Shown here piece by piece: positions 50,812 through 58,686 of a DNA stretch of 64,000 nucleotides; within the stretch, counting starts at the first letter, position 1; each line of letters opens with the position of its first letter. The stretch covers positions 62,001 to 126,000 of the forward strand of contig OZ007012.1 in NCBI GenBank assembly GCA_963931435.1. The letters are read 5' to 3'. This stretch comes from Coprousia sp963931435. GTDB lineage: Bacteria > Actinomycetota > Coriobacteriia > Coriobacteriales > Coriobacteriaceae. The notes beneath the pieces are model-generated. The model searched no databases. It had not been told where the DNA came from and saw nothing but the letters and a program-made list of their open reading frames with translations. Both the position numbers and the translations under genes were made by a program.

Positions 50812-50825
50812 GTGTTGCGCAACAC
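50812..50825 (+). promoter_or_regulatory. Palindromic operator candidate, copy 3
   Basis: GTGTTGCGCAACAC, a perfect 14-bp palindrome, identical to the copy at 34253, lies 74 nt before the WXG100 start at 50900. GAAAAT (50846-50851) about 20 bp downstream could be a -10. Confidence 0.75.
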
Positions 50826-50899
50826 AGCGCGCGTCTCCGGCGTCTGAAAATAAGGGGCTAAGGAGCCCCGAAGGCGGGCCGCGAGGAAGGAGACCAATC

Positions 50900-51190
50900 A
50901 TGGCAATCCGCATCGATCCCGAGGTCATGAGGACGCGCGCCGGACAGTTCCGTTCCGAGGCCGAGCGCATCCAGGAGGTCATCTCCAACATGGACAACCT
51001 GCTCAGCAACCTGCAGAGCGAGTGGGAGGGCAACGCGAGCCAGTCCTACGCCGCCCGCTACACCTCTGAGTTCAAGCCCAACCTGCAGGGGGCGCAGGAG
51101 ATGGTGGTCGAGATCGCCAGCGCACTCGACAAGGTGGCCCAGAACATGCAGGAGCAGGACCAGGTCCTCGCCCAGGCCATGGGCGCGTAG
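50900..51190 (+). CDS. esxA: WXG100-family secreted protein (EsxA-like)
   Basis: A 96-residue WXG100 protein, the hallmark substrate of type VII secretion. It is a helical hairpin with the SEWEGNASQSY turn: Trp-Glu-Gly at about residue 44. No signal peptide is present. ATG 50900 follows GAAGGAG. It is the first gene of the cluster and next to the EssC ATPase, with 9 bp between them, so it should be secreted through it. The palindrome 74 nt upstream is the presumed regulator site. Confidence 0.9.
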   Translation: MAIRIDPEVMRTRAGQFRSEAERIQEVISNMDNLLSNLQSEWEGNASQSYAARYTSEFKPNLQGAQEMVVEIASALDKVAQNMQEQDQVLAQAMGA

Positions 51191-51199
51191 GCTCGTCCG

Positions 51200-54100
51200 A
51201 TGCTGGTAACGGTCCAATCGCCCACTCGTTTGAATACCCTGGCGCTGCCCGCGAACGCGGGCGGCGCCCATTGGATCCGGGATGCGCTCGGTCGCGACCT
51301 GGTGTTCGCGGAAGGCTCCGACGGCCGCTGGACCATCGAGCCCGCTGAAGGCCTCACCATCCGCGGCCTGGATCCGGGCGCCCGGCCGAGGCTCGATCTC
51401 GATCCCAAGCGCTTCTCGGCGTTCAACCTGGACGCCGAGGACGGTTCCGCCTGGTGCGTGGTGTGCTACCCCGATAGCGACGCCTCGCTGGCGGGCTGCC
51501 TCTACGGTTTCGCGGGCGCGCTCGAGATGGGCATCGGGCGGGCGTCCGACAACGCCATCGTCTATGGCTCGGGGTTCGTCTCGGGGCACCACGCCACCCT
51601 GTCGTTCAGGGATGGCGCGTGGACGCTCACCGACGAGGGCTCCGCCAACGGGACGTTCGTGAACGGCGAGCGCGTGCCCGCGCACCAGCCGTGCCGCCTG
51701 GCGTTCGGCAACACCGTTTCCATCCTGGGGTTCAACATAACCGTGGGAAACGGCCAGTTCTCGTGCAACAACCCCAACGGGCTCGTCAGCGTGGGGGTGC
51801 CGGGGCTCGTGCGCTACCATGCGCCGCGGGACCGGACGCGTGCCGCCGTGCACGTGCCGCCGCGCCAGAGCTTCTTCCCGGCGCTGCGCTTCGCCCGTTC
51901 CATCGAGGAGAAGTCCTTCACCATCGACGCGCCCACCGCGCGCGAGAAGCCCGACGAGACCCCGCTCATCATGCGCATGGGCCCCTCGCTCATCATGGGG
52001 CTGGCGTCGCTGCTCTCGGCCACGATGATGATCGCCTCCCTGGGCGAGGACGCCAACCCTCTGCGCGTCGTCCCCATGGCCAGCATGGCGGTTGCGATGC
52101 TCGCGGGCAGCGTGCTGTGGCCCATCCTCAACAAGCGCTACCAGACGCGCCGCGCCGACGAGAAGGAGCGCGAGCGCTCGGTCGCCTACGGGCAGTACCT
52201 CAGCGCAAAGCGCACCGAGCTCGCCGACGAGATGCGGCTGCAGCGCGAGATCCTGTGCGAGAACCGCATCTCGGTGGAGGAGTGCTGCACGCGCGCGGCG
52301 GCGCTCGACCCGCGCCTCATGAACCGCACGCCCATCCATGCGGACTACCTCGACGTGCGCATCGGCGTGGGCAGCGAGCCCTTCCGAGCGCAGGTGCGCT
52401 ACCCCGATTCCCGCTTCACGGTGGATGCCGACCCCCTGCGCGCCGCCGTGGACGAGTTCGCGCGCGAGGAGCGCATCGTCGCGGACGTGCCTTTGGCGCT
52501 CTCGCTCGTCGAACGCAACGTGGTGGGCGTCACGGGCCGCTCCGAACGCGTGGCCGCCTACGTGCGCGGCCTGGTGGTGCAGCTGGCGACGCTTTTCAGC
52601 TACGAGGACGTCAAGCTCGTGGTCTACTGCGACGAGCCCGACCGCGGCGCATGGGAGTTCGCCGCGCGCCTGCCGCACTGCTTCTCCGATGATCGCGCGC
52701 AGCGCTACTTCGCCTGCGGCGCCGAGGAGGCGGGGCAGCTCGACCTCATGATCGAGCGTGTGCTGGACGCCCGTCGCGACGAGCGCTTCGACGCGCGCCG
52801 TGCGCACCCCACCTACGTGGTGGTGTGCGCCTCGCGCGAGCTCTCGGTGCGCTCGGGAGCGCTCCGCTCCGTGATGGAGGAGCGCTCGAGCCGGGGCATC
52901 GCGCTCATCACCTGCGCCCGGTCCATGCAGGACCTCCCGCGCGGCTGCCGCAGCGTCATCGAGCTGGGGGAGGGGGCGTCCGGCGAGATGGGCGCCGCGG
53001 TGCAGGACGCCTGCCTGCTCGATCGCGACGACCCCACGGGCGCGCGCCGCGCCTTCCATGCGGACGGCTTCACGCCGCTGGTGGCGGCCGAGGCGTTCAG
53101 CCGCAACATCTCCCGCGTCCGCCTGCGCCTGGCCGACGCCGACGTGCGCATCCCCGAGCGCCTGGGATTTCTGGAGATGCTCCGCCTGGGCAGCGTCGAG
53201 CACGCCGACATCGCCTCGCGCTGGCGCGAGAGCAACGCCTCGACCTCGCTGGCGGCGGTGGTGGGCGCCGACGAGCAGGGCGAGCCGTTCGTGCTCAACA
53301 TCCACGAGAAGTTCCACGGCCCGCACGGCCTCATCGCGGGCACCACGGGCTCGGGCAAGAGCGAGTTCATCATCACCTACATCCTGTCCATGGCCATGAC
53401 CTACGCGCCCGACGAGGTCGCCTTCGTGCTGATCGACTACAAGGGCGGCGGTCTGGCCAAAGCGTTCGACAACAAGCACGTGCGCCTGCCGCATCTTGCG
53501 GGCGTCATCACCAACCTGGACGGCGGCGCCATCAAGCGCAGCCTCGTGTCCATCCAAAGCGAGCTCAAGCGGCGCCAGGCGCTGTTCAACCGCGCGCGCG
53601 ACGTCGTGGGCGGCGACAACGTCGACATCTACGACTACCTCAACCTCTACCGCCAGGGGCGCATGACCGAGCCCTGCCCGCACCTCATCATCGTGGCGGA
53701 CGAGTTCGCCGAGCTCAAGCAGCAGCAGCCCGATTTCATGGACGAGCTCATATCGGCCGCGCGCATCGGCCGCTCGCTGGGCGTGCACCTGATCCTGGCG
53801 ACCCAGAAGCCCAGCGGCGTGGTGAACGACCAGATCTGGTCCAACGCGCGGTTCAAGGTGTGCCTCAAGGTCTCGGACGAGGGCGATTCGCGCGAGATGA
53901 TCAAGCGCCCGGACGCCGCCTCGCTCGTGCAAGCAGGCCGGTTCTACCTGCTCGTGGGCTATAACGAGTACTTCGCTCTGGGGCAGGCGGGCTACGCGGG
54001 CACGCCGTACGCGCCGCAGGCGCGCTTCGAGCCTCCGCGCGATGACGCGGTGGTCCTCATCAACGACACCGGCGCCTCCGTGGTCTCGGTGCGCCCCAAG

Positions 54101-55840
54101 CTCAAGGCCGCCGCGCAGGACGCCGTGCCCGAGATCCACGTGGTCCTCGAGCGCATCGAGCAGGCCGCGCGCGAGGCGGGCGTCCGCGCCCGCCAGCTGT
54201 GGCTGGAGCCGCTGCCCGCCTTCCTCTCCGTGGACGGGCTCATCGAGCGCTTCGGCCGGCCGAACGCGGCGTCCGGCGAGCTGGTGGGCGTGGCGGGCGC
54301 CTTCGACGACCCCGCGCGCCAGCGCCAGGGGCTCCTCACCTGCTCGTTCTCCACGGGCGGGAGCCTGCTTGCGTACGGCACGCCCGATTCGGGGGTGGAA
54401 GCGCTCCTCTCGGGGCTGCTGTACTCGCTCGTGTGCTGGGTGGGTCCGCGCGCCCTCAACGTGTACGCCATCGACCTCGGCACCGAGAGCCTGCGCGCCT
54501 TCGCCGCCGCGCCGCAGGTAGGCGACGTGGTGAGCGCCGCCGACGACGAGAAGGTCGGGCGCCTCATCGGCATGCTTGAGGCCGAGTACGCGCGCCGGCG
54601 CGAGCTCCTGGTGCCCTATGGCGGCAGCTACCAGCGCTATGCCCGGGCGCACGGCGACCTCCCGGCGCTGCTCGTGATCCTGAACGACCTCGCCGCCTTC
54701 GCCGAGACCTTCCCCAAGCTGGAGGACCGACTCGTGCGCCTGCTGCGCGACGCGGGGCGCAACGGCGTGTACTTCGCGGCGACCGCGGCGGGCACCTCCT
54801 CGGTGCGCCTGCGCATGCGCTCGCTCTTCCGCCAGGTGCTCGCGTGCGATCCGGTCGATGAGGCCGACTACCAGGTGATCTTCGGATCCATGCGCGGCCA
54901 GCCCAAGCCCCATGGCTTCGGACGCGGGCTCGTGCGCCTGGACGACCAGCTCCTGGAGTTCCAGGCGGCGCACGCCGCGCCTACGCCGGACGAGGACGAG
55001 TTCGCCTTCATCCGCAACACCTGCGAGGCGCTGGCGCACCGCGCCGAGCTCGATGGAGGGCCGGTGGCACCGCCCATTCCCACCGTGCCCGAGCACGTGT
55101 TCCCCGAGGTGCTCGAGGCCGCCGTCGAGCGCGATGCGGCGCGGGGCGCGGAGGCGGGCGACCGGCTGCCCTTCGGCATCTACGAGGACACGCTCGCTCC
55201 CGCGTGCTTCGATTTCGAGGAGATGCCGCTCAACCGCGTGCTGTTCTCGCGCAAGCGCGACGGCGCCGCGTTCGTGGACGCGCTCGCCCGCTACGCAGTG
55301 GCGCGCGCCGAGGGGACAGGAGGCCGCCCCGTGGCGGTGCTCGACATGGCCAAGCTGCTGCCCGGTCCCGTGGGCGCCCAGAAGATGGAGACGCAGCGCG
55401 ATCCCTTCGCCGTGTCCTATCTGGAGGAGCTCGCCGCCACGGGTCCTGCCCGCAACGACCTCGTCATCATCACCGGTATAAACCCCCTGCTGAACCGCCT
55501 TGAGCTCAAGGTGGCGAATCGGGTCAAGGAGCTGTTGCGCTCGCTGGCTGCGGGCTCGGGTCCCGTCGTGGTGATCTGCGACGCCGCTGATGAAGCGGGC
55601 TATGGGTTCGAGCCCTGGTTCAAAGCGCATCTCACCACTAAAGACGGAGTCTGGGTGGGCGCCGGATTGGACTCCCAGGCAGCCATAAGCGCCACCTATT
55701 CGGTGGCCCATCCCATCGATCCCAAGCGCGCCGGAGCTGAGAGCGGATACGAGGTGCTTGCGGGTACGCCCCGGCCGGTGCGGCTCGTGACCCGTGCGCT
55801 AGAGGAAGAGCCCGGCGGTTCGTCGGAAAAGGAGGCATGA
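51200..55840 (+). CDS. essC: Type VII secretion ATPase EssC-like, FHA N-terminus
   Basis: A 1546-residue FtsK/SpoIIIE-type ATPase. The N-terminus has FHA-type character, with a clear FHA motif at about 105-185 (GIGRASDNAIVYGSG, GHHATLS, SANGTFVNG). Two transmembrane helices are at about 255-300. The first ATPase domain has intact Walker A GTTGSGKSEF (about 712) and Walker B LIIVADEFAEL. The second ATPase domain has degenerate Walker A GTPDSGVEA, lacking the Lys (about 1060), and the third is also degenerate. EssC-type proteins energise export of WXG100 and LXG proteins. Its FHA may respond to the kinase of this locus (inference). Start ATG 51200. Confidence 0.92.
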   Translation: MLVTVQSPTRLNTLALPANAGGAHWIRDALGRDLVFAEGSDGRWTIEPAEGLTIRGLDPGARPRLDLDPKRFSAFNLDAEDGSAWCVVCYPDSDASLAGCLYGFAGALEMGIGRASDNAIVYGSGFVSGHHATLSFRDGAWTLTDEGSANGTFVNGERVPAHQPCRLAFGNTVSILGFNITVGNGQFSCNNPNGLVSVGVPGLVRYHAPRDRTRAAVHVPPRQSFFPALRFARSIEEKSFTIDAPTAREKPDETPLIMRMGPSLIMGLASLLSATMMIASLGEDANPLRVVPMASMAVAMLAGSVLWPILNKRYQTRRADEKERERSVAYGQYLSAKRTELADEMRLQREILCENRISVEECCTRAAALDPRLMNRTPIHADYLDVRIGVGSEPFRAQVRYPDSRFTVDADPLRAAVDEFAREERIVADVPLALSLVERNVVGVTGRSERVAAYVRGLVVQLATLFSYEDVKLVVYCDEPDRGAWEFAARLPHCFSDDRAQRYFACGAEEAGQLDLMIERVLDARRDERFDARRAHPTYVVVCASRELSVRSGALRSVMEERSSRGIALITCARSMQDLPRGCRSVIELGEGASGEMGAAVQDACLLDRDDPTGARRAFHADGFTPLVAAEAFSRNISRVRLRLADADVRIPERLGFLEMLRLGSVEHADIASRWRESNASTSLAAVVGADEQGEPFVLNIHEKFHGPHGLIAGTTGSGKSEFIITYILSMAMTYAPDEVAFVLIDYKGGGLAKAFDNKHVRLPHLAGVITNLDGGAIKRSLVSIQSELKRRQALFNRARDVVGGDNVDIYDYLNLYRQGRMTEPCPHLIIVADEFAELKQQQPDFMDELISAARIGRSLGVHLILATQKPSGVVNDQIWSNARFKVCLKVSDEGDSREMIKRPDAASLVQAGRFYLLVGYNEYFALGQAGYAGTPYAPQARFEPPRDDAVVLINDTGASVVSVRPKLKAAAQDAVPEIHVVLERIEQAAREAGVRARQLWLEPLPAFLSVDGLIERFGRPNAASGELVGVAGAFDDPARQRQGLLTCSFSTGGSLLAYGTPDSGVEALLSGLLYSLVCWVGPRALNVYAIDLGTESLRAFAAAPQVGDVVSAADDEKVGRLIGMLEAEYARRRELLVPYGGSYQRYARAHGDLPALLVILNDLAAFAETFPKLEDRLVRLLRDAGRNGVYFAATAAGTSSVRLRMRSLFRQVLACDPVDEADYQVIFGSMRGQPKPHGFGRGLVRLDDQLLEFQAAHAAPTPDEDEFAFIRNTCEALAHRAELDGGPVAPPIPTVPEHVFPEVLEAAVERDAARGAEAGDRLPFGIYEDTLAPACFDFEEMPLNRVLFSRKRDGAAFVDALARYAVARAEGTGGRPVAVLDMAKLLPGPVGAQKMETQRDPFAVSYLEELAATGPARNDLVIITGINPLLNRLELKVANRVKELLRSLAAGSGPVVVICDAADEAGYGFEPWFKAHLTTKDGVWVGAGLDSQAAISATYSVAHPIDPKRAGAESGYEVLAGTPRPVRLVTRALEEEPGGSSEKEA

Positions 55841-55844
55841 CGCC

Positions 55845-56162
55845 ATGCAGTGTCCCGATACCTATCTCAACCTGGGCGCCGTGGTTCGCATCCAGGGCAA
55901 CGACAAGACCGTCATGGTCATCGCGCGCGCCATCCTGCTCGATGAGCAGGGTGCGCGTCGCTACTACGATTACGCGGGCTGCCTGTACCCCGAGGGCATC
56001 ACGGGCGATGCCGCGATCTATTTCAACCACGATGTGGTTACCGAGGTGCTCGCTGAGGGCTACTCCGATGAGGCGGATCAGGTGTTCGTGCCCAAGCTGC
56101 GCGAAGTGGTGGAGCGGCTCGATGTCGAGCGCGGCAACCCCGGTCCCGTGAGCACATGGTAG
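55845..56162 (+). CDS. DUF4176-like T7SS protein
   Basis: A 105-residue protein with the family pattern LLDEQGARRYYDYAGCLYPE, then a segment with YFNHDVVTEVLAEGYSDEAD. DUF4176 proteins occur in Firmicutes T7SS loci next to EssC and are needed for effector export in some systems (for example as partners of LXG proteins). ATG 55845 lies 4 bp after the EssC stop (AGGAGGCATGACGCC before it). Function here is inferred from its place; the fold is a small beta-rich domain. Confidence 0.75.
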   Translation: MQCPDTYLNLGAVVRIQGNDKTVMVIARAILLDEQGARRYYDYAGCLYPEGITGDAAIYFNHDVVTEVLAEGYSDEADQVFVPKLREVVERLDVERGNPGPVSTW

Positions 56163-56174
56163 GGGGTGTCGAGC

Positions 56175-56585
56175 ATGGCAGATAGCGACGAGCTCCTCGC
56201 GCAGATACGCTCGTGGGAGCAGAAATACGAAGATGCGAAGCGCGACAACGACCAGCTGGACGCCAAGATCGAGACCCTCAAGGAGGCGCGCAGCTACCTG
56301 CGCAGTGCCAAAAGCGCTGCGAAGACCCTGAAGAGCAGCGTCAAGGGCTATGAGGCGGCCGACACCTGGCGGGGCAAAAAGCGCAGCAAGCTGGATAGCG
56401 AGCTAGAGGGGCACCTCGCCAACGAGGTGGGCAACCTCGTAGCGGACATCGAGTCCGCCGAGGACGAGGTGTCCTCGGCCATCTGGCGGTTCGAGACGGA
56501 CAAGAACTGGTTCGTCGAGCTCATGAGCACAGCCGAGGACGCCATAGATGACATCAGGACCAAGATTGAGGAACTGGTGGATTAG
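56175..56585 (+). CDS. Small helical T7SS-associated protein (DUF5082-like)
   Basis: A 136-residue predicted coiled-coil protein: RSWEQKYEDAKRDNDQLDAKIETL, LRSAKSAAKTLKSSVKGYEA, ADIESAEDEVSSAIW. Heptads and charge are consistent with the YwqH/DUF5082 group that accompanies LXG toxins and acts as chaperone or co-exported partner. ATG 56175 follows AGGGGG at 8 bp, preferred over GTG 56166. Lies 12 bp after the DUF4176 gene. Confidence 0.7.
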   Translation: MADSDELLAQIRSWEQKYEDAKRDNDQLDAKIETLKEARSYLRSAKSAAKTLKSSVKGYEAADTWRGKKRSKLDSELEGHLANEVGNLVADIESAEDEVSSAIWRFETDKNWFVELMSTAEDAIDDIRTKIEELVD

Positions 56586-56593
56586 GGGGCGCT

Positions 56594-56971
56594 ATGAGCG
56601 AGATCAAGATCAATGCCGCCGAGGCGCTGCGGGTCGCGACCGCCATAAGCGACGCTGCCGACGAGCTGGCCGAGGTGACCCCTGATGTGAGCAAGGGCGG
56701 TACGGTTTCCGCGGCGCTCGATCTTGGGCTTGAGAAGATCGAGCAGCTGGAAAAAGCGCTCAAGCAGTATCACGAGCTGCTGGTGACGGACCACGACCGT
56801 GTGGTGAGCGTCGTGGCGGAGATGCAGGGGCTCGACGAGCGAACAGCCCAGAAGATGGTCGCAGGCCTCGAGAGCGTCGTTTCCACCATGCACAATCTGG
56901 GCTCGTTCTTTGGGACGGACGCCGGAGTTTCCGGCGGTGGTTCGTCCTCCGGCGGCGGGTCATCTTGGTAG
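56594..56971 (+). CDS. Small helical T7SS-associated protein (DUF5344-like)
   Basis: A 125-residue alpha-helical protein: EALRVATAISDAADELAEV, LEKIEQLEKALKQYHELL and VVSVVAEMQGLDERTAQKMV, ending in a Gly/Ser-rich tail. It looks like the YwqI/DUF5344 small partners of LXG effectors, which bind the LXG helical neck for export. It starts 8 bp after the previous gene, with GGGGGCG before ATG 56594. Confidence 0.7.
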   Translation: MSEIKINAAEALRVATAISDAADELAEVTPDVSKGGTVSAALDLGLEKIEQLEKALKQYHELLVTDHDRVVSVVAEMQGLDERTAQKMVAGLESVVSTMHNLGSFFGTDAGVSGGGSSSGGGSSW

Positions 56972-56995
56972 GACGTGCGGGAAGGAGGCTGCGCG

Positions 56996-58426
56996 ATGGC
57001 ATATGATATCTCGGTGCCCGATGTGGACGGGTACTGGACGGGCTATGAGAACTACCATACGAGCATGAACGACGCGCTCGACGAGGTCAAGCGCGCATTG
57101 AGCGATCTCATGCTGTTGGAGAGCTTCCAGGGTGCGGCGGCGGCGAGTACGAAGCTGTACTTCCAGGAGGTACACCTGCCCATCATCACCGGGCTCATCA
57201 CGCTGGCGAAATACGTGGGGACCGATTTGAGCGGGTTCGTGCAGGGGTTCAGTGCCGCGCCGGTAAACGAGAACAAGGATGCCCGGCTGCCCAACGACGC
57301 CTTGGCGCGCGCCCGGGGCAAGCTGCAGGACACGTTTGCCGCAGGCGACCTGAACGAGATCGATGGGCTTCTCACCAAGGCGAGCAACCTGATGAACTCG
57401 GTGATCACCGTGGGCAAGCCCTCGGTCGCGCCGGCCCAGCAGGCGCTGAACGCGCGTGGCGACAAGATCGAGAAGGTGCGCCTCGCCGTCCAGGGCCTAG
57501 AGGATGACTGCGTGGCGCAGCTGAACAGCGTCGACGGCTTCGATAGCCTGGTGGCGAGCCTGGGTGCGGCGATCTCGCACTACGCGGGCGACACCTTCGA
57601 TGTCGGGGGTTACCAGGCGGGGTCGTTCTCCAGCTCCGCCGTGGGGCAGGTGCTGGTAGCTGATATCGGGCGCGCGGTCGAGTATCAGGACTCGAAGCGC
57701 GAGCAGGTGCTCGCGGCAAGCGAGGGCGTGCACAAGCGCGAGCACGAACGGCTGGTCGAGGAGCAGGAGAAGCTGCAGGAGCAACGCACCTGGGCACGCG
57801 TCATCGGACTCGCGGCCGTCACGGTGGGCATGGTCGCCACCATCGCCACGCTGGGAACGGCCGGCCCCGTTGCCCTCGCGATCGCCTCGGTCGGGCTCGT
57901 GGGGTCGATGGCCGACATCAAGGGTCGCGTGGACGAGCTGACCGGCGGCGATGAGGCCAGTGACTGGGAGACCGCATCCAAGGTATATGAGTCCGAGGGC
58001 AAGGTGCTTAAATGCACCGATGCGGCCGCGGAGGTCTTCTTGGGAGATCCCGGCAAGGGCATCGAGGACGTGGGCGACATCGTCGGCAAATGGGGCGTCG
58101 GCAAGGGCACCGAGGCGCTCTATGAGGGCATGGGCTACGAGGAGGATGACGCCGAGTACGCCGGCAAGGTGGCCAAGACGGGCTATGAGGCCATGATGAT
58201 GGACGGCATGGACGAGCTGGTGGAGAAGGCCACGAAGAACGGCGCCAAGAACGCGACGCGCACGGCGAGGGTCTCGCAGGTCGGCAACATCGTGAACATC
58301 GGCTCGGACATCGTGGCCGATACGGCTGACTATGCGGAAGACAAGCTCAACGAGCAGATCGAGGGCGTCGAACGAGATATCGACCAAAACGCCCGCGACC
58401 ATGTCGCCTTCGCGGGGCTGTGGTAG
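56996..58426 (+). CDS. LXG-type T7SS effector-like protein, C-terminal domain unknown
   Basis: A 476-residue protein, ATG 56996 after GAAGGAGG. The N-terminal about 250 residues are an LXG-like helical domain (YHTSMNDALDEVKRALSDL, LLTKASNLMNSVITVGKP, AVQGLEDDCVAQLNSVDGF). A hydrophobic Ala/Gly hairpin follows (VIGLAAVTVGMVATIATLG, about 265-310). The C-terminal 160 residues are acidic-helical (GDEASDWETASKVYESEG onward). I recognise no nuclease, NADase, ADP-ribosyltransferase or lipase motif, and no obvious immunity gene follows. It may be an effector that lost its toxin part or one with an unknown activity. Confidence 0.7.
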   Translation: MAYDISVPDVDGYWTGYENYHTSMNDALDEVKRALSDLMLLESFQGAAAASTKLYFQEVHLPIITGLITLAKYVGTDLSGFVQGFSAAPVNENKDARLPNDALARARGKLQDTFAAGDLNEIDGLLTKASNLMNSVITVGKPSVAPAQQALNARGDKIEKVRLAVQGLEDDCVAQLNSVDGFDSLVASLGAAISHYAGDTFDVGGYQAGSFSSSAVGQVLVADIGRAVEYQDSKREQVLAASEGVHKREHERLVEEQEKLQEQRTWARVIGLAAVTVGMVATIATLGTAGPVALAIASVGLVGSMADIKGRVDELTGGDEASDWETASKVYESEGKVLKCTDAAAEVFLGDPGKGIEDVGDIVGKWGVGKGTEALYEGMGYEEDDAEYAGKVAKTGYEAMMMDGMDELVEKATKNGAKNATRTARVSQVGNIVNIGSDIVADTADYAEDKLNEQIEGVERDIDQNARDHVAFAGLW

Positions 58427-58430
58427 CATC

Positions 58431-58682
58431 ATGGACAAGTTGCTGATCAACGTGAAGCTGCCGCTCACGGGCGAACGCCATGATTTCTGGGTGCCGCTGG
58501 ATCTGACGATCCAACAGGTTACGGAGCTCGTGGCGCGCGCCATGGAGGTCGCGCGGCCCGATTTCTACCGCGCCACGCAGGATGCGGCGCTCATGTACGT
58601 GGACACCGGCGAGGTCCAGGATCCGTCGATGCCCTTGGGCGCGCTCGGCCTGGAAGACGGCGCGCGGTTTGTCTTGGTGTAG
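58431..58682 (+). CDS. esaB: YukD/EsaB-like ubiquitin-fold protein
   Basis: An 83-residue protein: MDKLLINVKLPLTGERHDFW, then LDLTIQQVTELVARAMEVAR and the end LEDGARFVLV. Size and the strand-helix-strand pattern fit YukD/EsaB, the ubiquitin-like component of Firmicutes T7SSb. ATG 58431 lies 4 bp after the effector stop. Role in the locus is assumed from the Firmicutes systems. Confidence 0.8.
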   Translation: MDKLLINVKLPLTGERHDFWVPLDLTIQQVTELVARAMEVARPDFYRATQDAALMYVDTGEVQDPSMPLGALGLEDGARFVLV

Positions 58683-58686
58683 CCCG

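Noticed and set aside
50858..55711. 1617-residue minus-strand frame opposite essC
   Set aside because: Antisense shadow in high-GC DNA without domains; essC on the plus strand has clear Walker and FHA motifs.
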